Part shown: positions 1 to 9,204 of the stretch, in pieces
Layout: each line of letters opens with the position of its first letter
Numbering within the stretch: position 1 is the first letter of the stretch
NCBI RefSeq assembly: GCF_016919385.1
Contig: NZ_CP070351.1
Coordinates: 3,906,001-3,970,000, forward strand
DNA: 64,000 bases
Direction of reading: 5' to 3'
Source of the DNA: Gordonia sp. PDNC005
Lineage (GTDB): Bacteria; Actinomycetota; Actinomycetes; Mycobacteriales; Mycobacteriaceae
Notes under the pieces: generated by a model
Seen by the model: the letters and a program-made list of their open reading frames with translations, nothing else
The model's database searches: none
Told to the model about the DNA's origin: nothing
Translations under genes and position numbers: made by a program

Positions 1-1335
1 GACTTCCTGTCGACCGCGGTCCTCACCGGCTTCCTCGCGGGAGTCGGCGTCCTGGTGGTCACCGAGCAGGTTCCGGGACTGCTCGGCATCGAGCGTGCTC
101 ACGGCAGTCACGTGTGGGGCAAGTGGGCGTTTCTCGTGACCCATCTCAACGACGTGCGGTGGCAGGCCGTCGTGTTCGGCGTCGTCACCGTCGTCGCATT
201 GTTTCTCGTGAAACGTTTCCGTCCACAGCTTCCGATGCCGATACTCGTTGTCGTCGGCGCGATCGTGCTCGTCATGGCCTTCAATCTCACCGCCGTCCCG
301 ACCATCGGCGACGTCCAGACAGGCCTGCCGACCATCAGCTTCCCGGCGTGGAGCGCGGTGTGGGCGAAGGCTCCCGAAGTGCTGACCGTCTCGTTCGGCT
401 GCGTCTTGGTGGTCCTTGCGCAGAGCGCCGCCACTGCGCGCAGTTTCGCGCAGAGCCACGGCGACCACGTCGATGTGAACCGCGACATTCTGGGACTGTC
501 CGCGGCGAACGTCTCCGCGGCTCTCACCGGGTCTTTTGTGGTCAACGGGAGCCCGACGAAGACCGCAGTGCTCGACCAGCAGAAGGGTCGGACGCAGCTC
601 GCCAATGTGACGATGGCGCTGACGACGCTCGCGGTGGTCGCGTTCGCGTCGCCGCTTCTCGCGCATCTGCCGGAGGCGGTGCTCGCCGCAGTCGTCTTCG
701 TCGTGGGCGTCGAACTGATCCACCTCGGGTCGTTCCGCAGCATCTGGCGGATCCGCCGGGTCGAGTTCGGCGTCGCGGTCGTCACGACGGGCATGGTCGT
801 CGGGTTCGGGGTGCTCACCGGCATCGTCACGGCGATGGTTCTCTCCCTGCTGCAGATGATTCACCGCCAGTACCGTCCGGACAGGTTTGTGATCGGGGTG
901 GGCGACGACGGTCGGCGACAGTACGAGCCCGCGAAGCCCGGTCACCAGAGCCTCCCGGGGTTGATCGTCTTCCGGTACGACGCCGATCTCTTCTACGCGA
1001 ACGTCGGCCGCTTCTCCGATGACGTCACGGCGCTCGTGAAAGGCGCGCCCGACCCGGTGAAGTGGCTGGTCCTGGACTGTTCCGCCGTGTCCGACGTCGA
1101 CTATTCCGCCGCCAAGGCGATCAGCAGTCTCATCGGGTTCGTGCACTCGGTCGGTGCGCGTTTTGTCCTCGCCGGTGTGACGCCCGAGCTGCGCGAGTCG
1201 CTCGACTCCGCTCGGATCATGAGCGAGATATCCGCCGACCTCGTTTATCCAGGTGTCGGGTCCGCCGTCCGCGCCTTTCGCGCTGAACATGGCAGTCCCG
1301 CGTCGACGCCCGACACCTCCGGCACGGCTCAATGA
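1..1335 (+). CDS. SulP family anion transporter with STAS domain (5'-truncated)
   Basis: The frame is open from the first base, so the start and first membrane helices lie outside the window. The visible 444 residues contain the second half of a SulP/SLC26 permease: hydrophobic helices up to about residue 280, with family-typical segments such as NGSPTKTAVLDQQKGRTQ. A cytoplasmic STAS domain follows (about residues 310-430; LVLDCSAVSDVDYSAAKAI). The family moves sulfate, bicarbonate or other anions across the inner membrane, usually with H+ or Na+. The substrate cannot be told from sequence. It converges on the APC permease and shares its hairpin terminator. Confidence 0.9.
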   Translation, partial: DFLSTAVLTGFLAGVGVLVVTEQVPGLLGIERAHGSHVWGKWAFLVTHLNDVRWQAVVFGVVTVVALFLVKRFRPQLPMPILVVVGAIVLVMAFNLTAVPTIGDVQTGLPTISFPAWSAVWAKAPEVLTVSFGCVLVVLAQSAATARSFAQSHGDHVDVNRDILGLSAANVSAALTGSFVVNGSPTKTAVLDQQKGRTQLANVTMALTTLAVVAFASPLLAHLPEAVLAAVVFVVGVELIHLGSFRSIWRIRRVEFGVAVVTTGMVVGFGVLTGIVTAMVLSLLQMIHRQYRPDRFVIGVGDDGRRQYEPAKPGHQSLPGLIVFRYDADLFYANVGRFSDDVTALVKGAPDPVKWLVLDCSAVSDVDYSAAKAISSLIGFVHSVGARFVLAGVTPELRESLDSARIMSEISADLVYPGVGSAVRAFRAEHGSPASTPDTSGTAQ

Positions 1336-1341
1336 ACGAAA

Positions 1342-1374
1342 GAGGTCCTCCACCGCGGCGCGGTGGAGGACCTC
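1342..1374. terminator. Bidirectional hairpin terminator
   Basis: A perfect 15-bp inverted repeat (GAGGTCCTCCACCGC and its complement) with a 3-nt loop lies in the 52-bp gap between two convergent stop codons. There is no long T tract, which is common for GC-rich actinobacterial terminators. Confidence 0.85.
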
Positions 1375-1387
1375 CCGGGAGCAAGTG

Positions 1388-2845
1388 TCAGACCGACGCC
1401 TCGACTCCTTCGGCCTCGTCGACATCGGCGTCAGTGCGACGGTCCGATTCGCCGACTTGAGCGGCGACGTTCGGGCGGTTGCGCTTGAGCCACGCCCAGC
1501 TGCCGACGATGCCGACGACCGCGACGAAGAAGATGATCGCGACCCAGAAGCGGTTGCCCTCGGGGAACGGGTTGAAGCTCTTCCAGTAGATGAGGCCGGA
1601 TCCGAAGGCTGCGAGGAGCACTGAGATGCCGATCCCGAAGCCGACCGACCTCGTGCGCATCGCGTACCAGCCTGCGGCCATGACCGTCGCGCCGTACGAG
1701 GCGACGAGCATATAGCCGGCGAAGGTGCCGAGCAGGGAATAGGTGGTCGTCGCCCGCGCCAGCAGTGCGCCGAGCACACTGACTATCAGGTAGATCGCGC
1801 CGAGAGTGAGGACAGCGGTTCGCGGGGTGCGGTGCACCGGGTCGACCCCGGACAGCGCCTTCGGCAGCATTCCGTCGCGAGCCATGGTGTACACGGTGCG
1901 GCTGGTGCCGGCCATGATGCCGAGGGTGGAGCCGAAGAAGCTGATCGCGACACCGGGGTTGATGAGGTGAGCGAGCCAGCCGACGTCGTAGTGCGTGGCG
2001 AGGATGTCGAGCGGAGCGTCGATGCTGTCCATGGGGACGTCGCGGAAGCCGAGGACGATCACGTAGGTGCCCGCAAGGTAGAGCAGGCCGCACGCGGAGA
2101 CAGATCCGACGACGGCGAGGCTGATCGCGCGCTTCGGGTTGCGGGCCTCGCGACCGAGAGTCACCGCGTGGTCGAACCCGGCCATGGAGAACACCGAGAA
2201 GCCTGCGGTGGCCAGAATCGCGGCCATGGAGAATCCGCTGAAGTCGAACTGGCGGCTGTCGACGGGACCGCCGGGAACACGGACCAGAATGACGACGAAC
2301 AAGATCACGATCACGATGAGCGTCAGGAACTCGATGAGGAGCAGAAGCTTTGCCGACAGCTTCACTTCGCGCAGGGAGAGTGCGGTCACCGCGACGGCGA
2401 CGACGGCCGAGCAGCCCGCGAGGATCCACGGGTTGTAGGGCACGCCGAGCTTGCGGAGCCACGCGTCGAGGTAGATCGCCGCACCGAGCACACAGGCGGG
2501 ACCTGAGACGAGCGACGACGCGAGGTGCGCGAACATCACGAAGTAGCCGGGGCCGCGTCCGGCCGCGCGGGTGGTCAGGCCGTAGATGCCGCCGGTGGTG
2601 GTGAACCTGCGAGCGAGCCAGGCGATACCGCCCGCGAACCCGAGGACCAGGAGGGATGTCACGGCCCAGGTGACCCAGCTGAGGGCTCCGACCTGCTGCA
2701 TGATGACGCCGATGGCGAGGGCGAGTGTCGACGCGGGAGCCAGGATGCCGAGCGAGACGCCGAAGACGGCCCACAGTGGCAGCACTCCCTGGGGCAGATC
2801 TTCGGCCGTCGAGGTGTCGGTCGTCGTGGGTGGGCTGGTGGTCAC
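1388..2845 (-). CDS. APC family amino acid permease
   Basis: A 485-residue protein with about 12 to 14 hydrophobic segments. Near the N-terminus it has the APC-superfamily signature region (FGVSLGILAPASTLALAIG), and later the conserved RNPKRAISLAVVGS stretch after TM6. It is probably an inner-membrane amino acid or amine symporter; the substrate is unknown. The N- and C-terminal tails are hydrophilic, the latter ending in an acidic Asp/Glu-rich segment. The start is GTG at 2845, preceded by a strong GGAGGA ribosome-binding site. The upstream gap holds two palindromes that could be operators. Confidence 0.88.
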   Translation of the reverse strand: MTTSPPTTTDTSTAEDLPQGVLPLWAVFGVSLGILAPASTLALAIGVIMQQVGALSWVTWAVTSLLVLGFAGGIAWLARRFTTTGGIYGLTTRAAGRGPGYFVMFAHLASSLVSGPACVLGAAIYLDAWLRKLGVPYNPWILAGCSAVVAVAVTALSLREVKLSAKLLLLIEFLTLIVIVILFVVILVRVPGGPVDSRQFDFSGFSMAAILATAGFSVFSMAGFDHAVTLGREARNPKRAISLAVVGSVSACGLLYLAGTYVIVLGFRDVPMDSIDAPLDILATHYDVGWLAHLINPGVAISFFGSTLGIMAGTSRTVYTMARDGMLPKALSGVDPVHRTPRTAVLTLGAIYLIVSVLGALLARATTTYSLLGTFAGYMLVASYGATVMAAGWYAMRTRSVGFGIGISVLLAAFGSGLIYWKSFNPFPEGNRFWVAIIFFVAVVGIVGSWAWLKRNRPNVAAQVGESDRRTDADVDEAEGVEASV

Positions 2846-2858
2846 GAATCCTCCATTA

Positions 2859-2904
2859 ACTGAGCCGTCAGTCAGATGTCTAGAGAATGGTGAGCCCGCT
2901 CACC
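2859..2904. promoter_or_regulatory. Two palindromes upstream of the APC permease
   Basis: ACTGA-gccg-TCAGT (2859-2872) and GGTGAGC-cc-GCTCACC (2889-2904) lie 14-60 bp upstream of the permease start, where a repressor would act. The second could instead be the 3' hairpin of the upstream grpE-like transcript. No regulator gene is adjacent. Confidence 0.35.
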
Positions 2905-2988
2905 TGGAATGTCAAGAGATGGCGTGAATCACTTCGCGCCATCGCAGGTCAATACGCTGCGCGCGCCCGAGCGTCGTCGATCGAACGG

Positions 2989-3489
2989 TCAGGTCAGGTC
3001 ACGATGCCGACGGACGATCACCGTCGCCGCGCGGACCGACCGGTCGCCCACCTGCAGTCCAGGCCGAAGCAGCCGAGCAACCGTGCGATCTTCGGCCACG
3101 TCGCCGGTATCGAGGACGTCGACGGCCTCCATGGTGCGGGCGTCAAACGTCGCGCCGGGCGAGGGGACTACAAGTACTCCGTGTCGCCCGCTGATCACCC
3201 GATCGAGCCCGGCGGCGATCGCTGCGAACGCGCCACGATCGGCGTCGTCGGCGCTCTCGGCGCACAGGGTTGCATCGATGTAGAGGCCGAACAGGTCGAC
3301 CAGCAGGGGAAGGTCGGCGCCCGCGGCGGCGAGCTTGCCACGACTGCGGTCAGACTCGACGAGTCGATCGAGGGTCTGTGCCTGCCGGGCGATCACCCGA
3401 GCCAGGTCCTCGACACTCTCCGCAACCTGTGCGATGGTCGCAGACTCGCGGCCTGCATCGGACTCGGCATCGGGGCTCACGCGGTCCAT
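2989..3489 (-). CDS. GrpE-like nucleotide exchange factor
   Basis: 166 residues. The first 60 are predicted helical and coiled-coil-like (ATIAQVAESVEDLARVIARQ). The C-terminal part resembles the GrpE beta domain: MEAVDVLDTGD, then VARLLRPGLQVGDRSVRAATV, matching the family pattern of a Val-x-Arg-Pro-Gly-Tyr turn followed by LRPA-V-V. It is shorter and more divergent than housekeeping GrpE. It is transcribed divergently, 88 bp from a DnaK-like gene, so it probably acts as the exchange factor for that Hsp70. A CACAAT -10-like box 7 nt before the ATG suggests a leaderless transcript. Confidence 0.72.
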   Translation of the reverse strand: MDRVSPDAESDAGRESATIAQVAESVEDLARVIARQAQTLDRLVESDRSRGKLAAAGADLPLLVDLFGLYIDATLCAESADDADRGAFAAIAAGLDRVISGRHGVLVVPSPGATFDARTMEAVDVLDTGDVAEDRTVARLLRPGLQVGDRSVRAATVIVRRHRDLT

Positions 3490-3577
3490 AGTCGCATTGT
3501 GTCGGCGGTGCGGATTGTTCGAGGTGGATCATTTGAGCGGCCGCACAGCGTCGCCGCCGCTGTTACGATCCCCGATC

Positions 3578-5254
3578 GTGGGTGTATACGGAATCGACCT
3601 GGGAACCACCAACTCCGCGATTGCGACGATCGATGCCGATGGACGCCCCGAGGTGGTGATCGGACTGGGCGGCGCCCCGACCACGCCGTCGGTGGTCCTC
3701 CTCCCGAGCGCCAACGATCACATGGTCGGTGAAGGCGCCCGACGTCAGGCGCGCCTGGACCCCGACAATGTCTGCGCGCTCGTCAAACGGCGGATGGGCG
3801 ACGCCGACTGGAGGTTCGTCGCCCACGGGCAGACATGGTCGGCACCGGCGATCTCCGCCCTGATCCTCAAGTCGCTGGCCTCCGACGCCGCTTTCGGCGG
3901 CGAGAAGGTGGAGCGCGCGGTGATCACGGTCCCCGCCTACTTCGGGGACGAGGAGCGACGTGCAACCGTGCAGGCGGGCACATACGCGGGCCTCGACGTG
4001 GTCGGTGTGCTGTCCGAGCCGATCGCGGCCGCGCTGTCGTACGGCTTTCGGCGCCTGACCGACACAACCGCCGCGTCAGGAAGCACCGACGAGACCGTCC
4101 TCGTCTACGACCTCGGCGGCGGAACGTTCGACGCGACGGTGATCGAACTGGCCGACCGCCGGATCTCGGTGCTCGCGGTGGAGGGAGATCATCAACTCGG
4201 CGGTGCCGACTGGGACGAACGCCTCGCACTCCACCTGTCCCGTCGGTTCTGCGAAGAGCATCCCGACGCAGAGGACCCGCTCGACGACTCGGCTGGTTCG
4301 CAGGCGCTGATTCTCGCCGCCGAGCGTGCAAAGCACGAGCTGACCGACAACGAGTCGACGACAGTCATCATCGCGCATGACGGGGCGCGGTCAGTGATCG
4401 CCGTGTCCCGAGCCGATCTCGAAGAACTAACTGCCGGACTGCTGAACAGGACGCTCGACCTCACGCAGGCGTGCGTCGCCGCTGCCCGCGACCGGGGCGT
4501 CACCAGGCTGAGTCGGGTACTGCTGGTGGGTGGGTCGTCCCGGATGCCCGCGGTCGCCCGTGAGGTCGGCGCCTCGCTCGGCATCACGCCGGAGCTCACC
4601 GACCCTGATCTCGCGGTGGCCCGCGGTGCTGCCGTGTACGGCGAGAAACTCGAGATCGAACGTCTGGTCGCCGCCGATTTGCGTACACGTGGCCGTCTGT
4701 CCGACGGTGCACCGCTGTTCACCGCCGAACCGGGCGACGTCGACGGTGCGTGCGCGCGGGTGGCGGCTGCGTTCGGGCTACCCGTTGCCGGTGTCCGACG
4801 GATGCTGGAGATCACCGTCGACACCGTCGTCTCCCGCGGTTTCGGGGTGCTCGCGGTGGGACGCAGCGGTGAAACGGAGGCGACCTGGCTGGTGCATCGC
4901 AATCAGACGCTGCCGATCCGGGTCCGTCGATCGTTCGGCACCATGCGAATGAACCAGGATCGAATCGAGCTGGTCGTCGTCGAACAGCAGGGGCAGGCCC
5001 TGTCGCCGCATCCGGAGGACGCGAAGGTGCTCATCGAGGGCAGCATCACCGACATTCCGTTCGGCTACGACGAGGGCAGCGAAGTCCAGGTGACATTCGA
5101 GATGGGCTTCGACGGAGTGCTGCACGTGACCGCGTTCCACGTCGAAGCGCAGATCCCGCTGACCATGTCGGCCCGGACGGGTGCGACGCTGTCGCAGGCC
5201 GAGGTGGCCCGCGAACTCGATCAGGTTCATCGCACTCGTCGACGCGACGTCTGA
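3578..5254 (+). CDS. Hsp70 family chaperone, short DnaK-like
   Basis: I place the start at GTG 3578, which puts the phosphate-1 motif GIDLGTTNS at residues 5-13; upstream in-frame sequence has no similarity. Phosphate 2 (DLGGGTFD) is near residue 176 and the adenosine motif (LLVGGSSRMPAV) near 315, so the ATPase domain looks intact. The C-terminal part (about 440-558) is a short substrate-binding beta domain (QTLPIRVRRSF...). The helical lid and the EEVD-like tail of housekeeping DnaK are missing. At 558 residues it is clearly not the main DnaK. A TACGAT box ends 8 nt before the GTG, which suggests leaderless transcription. It sits with GrpE-like, Fn3-like and TerD genes, and there is no J-protein gene nearby. 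Confidence 0.88.
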   Translation: MGVYGIDLGTTNSAIATIDADGRPEVVIGLGGAPTTPSVVLLPSANDHMVGEGARRQARLDPDNVCALVKRRMGDADWRFVAHGQTWSAPAISALILKSLASDAAFGGEKVERAVITVPAYFGDEERRATVQAGTYAGLDVVGVLSEPIAAALSYGFRRLTDTTAASGSTDETVLVYDLGGGTFDATVIELADRRISVLAVEGDHQLGGADWDERLALHLSRRFCEEHPDAEDPLDDSAGSQALILAAERAKHELTDNESTTVIIAHDGARSVIAVSRADLEELTAGLLNRTLDLTQACVAAARDRGVTRLSRVLLVGGSSRMPAVAREVGASLGITPELTDPDLAVARGAAVYGEKLEIERLVAADLRTRGRLSDGAPLFTAEPGDVDGACARVAAAFGLPVAGVRRMLEITVDTVVSRGFGVLAVGRSGETEATWLVHRNQTLPIRVRRSFGTMRMNQDRIELVVVEQQGQALSPHPEDAKVLIEGSITDIPFGYDEGSEVQVTFEMGFDGVLHVTAFHVEAQIPLTMSARTGATLSQAEVARELDQVHRTRRRDV

Positions 5255-5263
5255 GCGCCGACG

Positions 5264-7273
5264 ATGAGCAGTCCCGCGCTACAGCCCTTCGTCCCCAACG
5301 ACTACCGCAAGCGAGTGCTGGCGGCGGTCGAACGTCGCGGCGGTCCCGACGCGTCCGACGTGTTCGAGCTGTACGACATTCCCGTCGAAACTGCCGGCGC
5401 ACTGCCGGACGACGTGGTCGCGGCCCGCATCGACGAGGTGTGGGCGTTCTGGCAGAAGCACCGCGACCACCCCAAGTATCGGGTGCTCGTCGGTCGGCTC
5501 GTCGCCGAACACGAGACCCGGTCGGCGGCGCTGCGGTTCGCGGCGGCCAGAGCGGCTCAGGCGGGTGTGGTGGCCGCGCGCCGGGAGGTTCGCGATGCCG
5601 AACGGTATCGCCTGCTCGACAGCGCGATCGAACGCCTGCAGGACCGATACGGCGGAATCCCGACGTCCAAGCGGGCCGGTCTCGACGACGTGGGGGCGAT
5701 GGGGGGACTCACCCCGGACGAGGTCGCGACGAGGCTGCGCCGATACCGAACAGTCGACGACGGCGCATCGACCCCACAGCCGTCGTCGGATTCGTCGAAC
5801 CTGACTGACCGTCGACTCGAACAGATCGACGAACTCCTCGGCGAGTTCAACCGCCTGCGCGACGAGGCGCCGACACCGACACTGTTCGGTCTGCTGTTGC
5901 TGACGCTGGACGACGCCGACAACCGCGCCGAGGTGCAGGCGCGGACGGAATCGTTGTCGCAACGCGCTCGGGAACTCGGTGCCGGACGGATTCGTGCCGT
6001 GATCGACGAACTGCTCCTGCACGTGCGAGACGTGCTTCTCGGCGACCCGGCGACAGCGGCCGCCTACACCGACGCCATGACCGGCCGGATCGCGGACTTT
6101 CTGCGTCCTCGGATCCGGGCGGCCGTCCTGATCGAGGACGAACTCCTCGCCGAGGATCGAGACTTCCTGCGCCAGGAGGCGATCGAACGCGGCGCGGGCC
6201 CGGTCGGGGCGGGAAGGCTGATCGGGTCGATAGCAGCCGAGTTCGGCGCGACGGTGACATCCGGCGTCGCTGCAGCCCAGACGGCCGTCGCGCCGCGTCG
6301 AGACTGGGCCGAGCCGTTGCGTGAGGCGCGCGGGATGCTGCGTGAGGGTCGACCGGTGCAGGCGCGTTCCCTGCTCAAGCGCGCCCGACGCCTGGCGGGC
6401 GACGACGTCGACGCCGGTCGGCAGATCGAGGCGTTCGCCGACGAAGTCGACCGTGCCATCCGCGCCGCGCAGCAGCGATGGCAGCAGGCGGAGACGGACG
6501 TGGCGGCCGGTCACCACGCCTCCGCGCTGGAGACGTTGGAATGGCTGGCGCGCCATGCCGCCGACATCGACATCCTCCGTACGTCGGGTCCGGGACTCGC
6601 CGAGGCCCTCGAGAACTCCCGACGGTCGTTCGACGCCGCCCCGTCGGATGTGAACGCGGTGAGTCCCGCGGGCCTAGTGTCTGCCGAGAGGACTGCCGAC
6701 GGCTCGATCAGGGTGAGTTGGCTGCCCTCGCCCGAATCCGACGCGAGTTACCGGGTCGTCCGGCTCACGCCAGACGGTCGACAGCAGACCGTCGGGCGTA
6801 CTGCCGCAACCGAATTGGAGGATGGCGGCTCGCTCGACGTTGATGTCCCGGTATATGAGGTCACGACGATTGTCGACGGTCGACATTCGGTACCGGCCCG
6901 GTCCGGGGAGACTGTCGAACCGGCCGCTCCCGTCGACCGCCGGCCGCGAGTGCCCGACCCGGATCTGCCGCCTGTGGGCGGGGTGGCGGTGATCTCAGAT
7001 CGGGCGACGTTCGTGTGGCCGCCGGGCGTCACCGAGGTGATGGTCGTCATGCGCGGAGACGAACCCCCGAACGCTCCCGACGACCCCCGCTCGACACCAC
7101 GCAAAGTGACGATCACTCGCTACGAGCTCGACGGCGGATTCGTGATTCCGGCCGAACTGCCACGTCCATGCCACGTGGCGGTGGCGAGTTGTCGACGTGA
7201 CCGCGACGGAGGTCTTGTCGTCGCGTCGTCGTTCGGTCCGAACGCTCGTGCCGTGGCGGCTGATGAGGGGTGA
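5264..7273 (+). CDS. Helical protein with Fn3-like domain, Hsp70 partner
   Basis: This 669-residue protein starts 9 bp after the Hsp70 stop, so it is almost certainly in the same operon. Residues 1-120 are mixed helical (PDDVVAARIDEVWAFWQKHR). About 120-465 is long, charged and helical, with TPR-like Ala/Arg-rich repeats (EARGMLREGRPVQARSLLKR). About 468-555 looks like a fibronectin type III sandwich (GSIRVSWLPSPESDASYRVV). A second beta-rich domain fills the end. There is no signal peptide or membrane segment, so the protein is cytoplasmic. I do not recognise a named family for the N-terminal part. Its position suggests a scaffold or client adaptor for the Hsp70. Confidence 0.75.
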   Translation: MSSPALQPFVPNDYRKRVLAAVERRGGPDASDVFELYDIPVETAGALPDDVVAARIDEVWAFWQKHRDHPKYRVLVGRLVAEHETRSAALRFAAARAAQAGVVAARREVRDAERYRLLDSAIERLQDRYGGIPTSKRAGLDDVGAMGGLTPDEVATRLRRYRTVDDGASTPQPSSDSSNLTDRRLEQIDELLGEFNRLRDEAPTPTLFGLLLLTLDDADNRAEVQARTESLSQRARELGAGRIRAVIDELLLHVRDVLLGDPATAAAYTDAMTGRIADFLRPRIRAAVLIEDELLAEDRDFLRQEAIERGAGPVGAGRLIGSIAAEFGATVTSGVAAAQTAVAPRRDWAEPLREARGMLREGRPVQARSLLKRARRLAGDDVDAGRQIEAFADEVDRAIRAAQQRWQQAETDVAAGHHASALETLEWLARHAADIDILRTSGPGLAEALENSRRSFDAAPSDVNAVSPAGLVSAERTADGSIRVSWLPSPESDASYRVVRLTPDGRQQTVGRTAATELEDGGSLDVDVPVYEVTTIVDGRHSVPARSGETVEPAAPVDRRPRVPDPDLPPVGGVAVISDRATFVWPPGVTEVMVVMRGDEPPNAPDDPRSTPRKVTITRYELDGGFVIPAELPRPCHVAVASCRRDRDGGLVVASSFGPNARAVAADEG

Positions 7274-7385
7274 TGATCATCGGCGCAACGTAGGCTGGTG
7301 GCATTCTTCGACACGGGTGGCCTCTGTCACAAATAGGACATCACCACCCGGTCGGTCACGTCCGAGCGGAAGGAGCCGTCTGAAG

Positions 7386-8063
7386 ATGGCCATCGACTAC
7401 AACAAGCGTCCCAATCCCCAGCCGGCCGGACCTGCCCAGCAGCAGCCTGCCCAGCCGCCGGTGTCTCTGCAGAAGCTGACGTTGACCAAGTCGGCGCCGA
7501 GCGTGTCGCTGACCAAACAGGGTTCGACCACCGGACACCTCCGGGTGAACCTGAACTGGACGCAGGGCAGAGGCGGCGGCCTCTTCCGCAGATCCAGCGG
7601 GGTCGATCTGGATCTGGCCTGCCTGTGGGAGTTCACCGATGGGACCAAGGGCATCGTTCAGGCACTCGGTAATTCTTTCCAGGCGCCCCGGACGGGGAAT
7701 CCGGTCATCTATCTCGATGGTGACGATCGTTCCGGTTCTGTCACCGGCGGCGAGAACATGTACATCGACCTCGCGCAGTCGCAGCGGATCCGCCGGATCC
7801 TGATCTTCGCGTACATCTATGAGGGCACGCCCAACTGGGCGAGTGCGAACGGTGTCGTCACCGTGTTCCCGCAGAGTGGGCCCCAGATCGAAGTCCTCCT
7901 CGACGACGCGACCAACGGTGCCGTCTCGTGCGCCATCGCGCTGTTGGAGAACCGCAACGGCGAACTGGTGATCAACCGCGAAGTGCGCTACATCCGAGGC
8001 GCACAGGATGCCGTCGACCAAGCCTACGGCTGGGGAATGAATTGGAAGGGTGGCCGTAAGTAG
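7386..8063 (+). CDS. TerD family stress protein
   Basis: 225 residues. A Pro/Gln-rich N-terminal linker (residues 5-28) precedes a TerD/CABP-type domain: LTLTKSAPSVSLTKQG, then VDLDLACLWEFTDGTKGIVQAL, YLDGDDRSGS and a GENMYIDL segment. The acidic loops are those that bind Ca2+ in this family. TerD proteins belong to the Ter stress modules linked to tellurite, phage and envelope stress. The ATG at 7386 has an AAGGAG site 10 nt upstream. It follows the Fn3-like gene by 112 bp and its stop lies only 2 bp from that of the convergent yccF-like gene. Confidence 0.85.
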   Translation: MAIDYNKRPNPQPAGPAQQQPAQPPVSLQKLTLTKSAPSVSLTKQGSTTGHLRVNLNWTQGRGGGLFRRSSGVDLDLACLWEFTDGTKGIVQALGNSFQAPRTGNPVIYLDGDDRSGSVTGGENMYIDLAQSQRIRRILIFAYIYEGTPNWASANGVVTVFPQSGPQIEVLLDDATNGAVSCAIALLENRNGELVINREVRYIRGAQDAVDQAYGWGMNWKGGRK

Positions 8064-8065
8064 CC

Positions 8066-8464
8066 TCAGTACGCCGCGCCTGCCCGCACGGCGTCGACGG
8101 GCACGATGTCGACGCCGAGCGGCATGAGCGAGATCGGGATCATCTTGAAGCTCGCGATTCCCAGCGGGATGCCGATGATGGTGATGCACAGAGCGATGCC
8201 GGTGGTGATGTGTCCGATCGCCAGCCAGATTCCCGCGACGATCATCCAGATCACGTTTCCGATCAACGATGCGGTGCCCGCATCGGGCTTGGGCACGGTG
8301 GTGCGCCCGAACGGCCATAGCGCGTATCCAGCGATCCGAAACGAGGCGATCCCGAAGGGAATCGTGATGATCAGGATGCAGCAGATGACGCCCGCGACGG
8401 CGTAGGCGACGGCCATCCAGAATCCGCACAGGACCAGCCAGATGATGTTCAGGAGTGTTCGCAT
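8066..8464 (-). CDS. YccF domain-containing membrane protein
   Basis: I choose the start MRTLLNIIWLVLCGFW (8464), which matches the usual YccF beginning; a longer frame reaches 8500. It has two tandem YccF repeats, each with a hydrophobic pair and the ITIPFGIASFRIAGYALWPFGR / IIGIPLGIASFKMIPISLMPLG pattern. It is a small inner-membrane protein of about 132 residues with no established biochemical role. Confidence 0.85.
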   Translation of the reverse strand: MRTLLNIIWLVLCGFWMAVAYAVAGVICCILIITIPFGIASFRIAGYALWPFGRTTVPKPDAGTASLIGNVIWMIVAGIWLAIGHITTGIALCITIIGIPLGIASFKMIPISLMPLGVDIVPVDAVRAGAAY

Positions 8465-8498
8465 GGCTCCATCATCCACTGCCGCATAAGGTTGCGAC

Positions 8499-8762
8499 AT
8501 GGGAAATCACCCTGATCGGAATCTGGGTCGTCGTGCCGTCTGGTCGGTGCTCACAACAGTGGTGCTCGTGGTCCGGGTGGTGGCGACGATCCTCGCGACA
8601 TTCTGCGTGTTCGCGTGGATCGTCGCCGCGTTCCGAGACAGCCTGATGAACCCCTGGCTGTGGTGGGCGGTCGGTTCGGTGATCGCGATCGTCGTGAGCA
8701 CCTACCTGTACAGCTACCTGCGGGTTCGGTATCCCAGTGCGTCGGAGCGCTGGGAGGAGTGA
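8499..8762 (+). CDS. Small membrane protein, unknown
   Basis: 87 residues with two predicted transmembrane helices (about 15-45 and 52-74) and a charged C-terminal tail ending SERWEE. I do not recognise a family. Its start is 34 bp from the divergent yccF-like start, and its stop abuts the end of the convergent doxX-like gene with no gap. Confidence 0.6.
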   Translation: MGNHPDRNLGRRAVWSVLTTVVLVVRVVATILATFCVFAWIVAAFRDSLMNPWLWWAVGSVIAIVVSTYLYSYLRVRYPSASERWEE

Positions 8763-9146
8763 CTACTTCCGGCCGGCCGCGATGATCGTGACCAGGCCGC
8801 CCGCCATGGCGACGTTCTTGAGGAACTGAACCTTCTGCTGGGCGCGCGCGGCCGGGTCGTCGTAGGTCCAGAACCCGTGGCCTGCGATTGTGGTCGGGAC
8901 CAGTGACGCGAGGACCAGGCCCGCGGCGGCCCGCGGAGCGATCCCCGCGGCGATCAACGCGCCGCCGAACGCCTGCGCGGCGCCGTTGGCGCGGACGACG
9001 GTCTCGTTGTCGACGGGCAGTGGAAGTCTGTCGAGCAGTGGAGCCGCGGCGTCCACACGCATGCCGGGCGTCGTGGCGGCGTCGAAGCCGAGTTTGATGT
9101 AGGGGACGCCGGTCAGACCGCGGCCGACCGCGTGGAGCAGATTCAT
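8763..9146 (-). CDS. DoxX family membrane protein
   Basis: 127 residues with the DoxX-type four-helix layout, including RANGAAQAFGGALIAAGI and the closing QKVQFLKNVAMAGGLVTII, where the FLKN-A-MGG motif is typical. In mycobacteria DoxX-like proteins associate with SodA and thiol-redox complexes. Here the next gene on the same strand is a catalase, which fits an oxidative-stress role but does not prove it. Confidence 0.82.
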   Translation of the reverse strand: MNLLHAVGRGLTGVPYIKLGFDAATTPGMRVDAAAPLLDRLPLPVDNETVVRANGAAQAFGGALIAAGIAPRAAAGLVLASLVPTTIAGHGFWTYDDPAARAQQKVQFLKNVAMAGGLVTIIAAGRK

Positions 9147-9204
9147 CTGTGGATTCCTCTCGTTGATGCCTCCGCGCCACGCGGACGGACCGGTCCAGTG
9201 TGCC

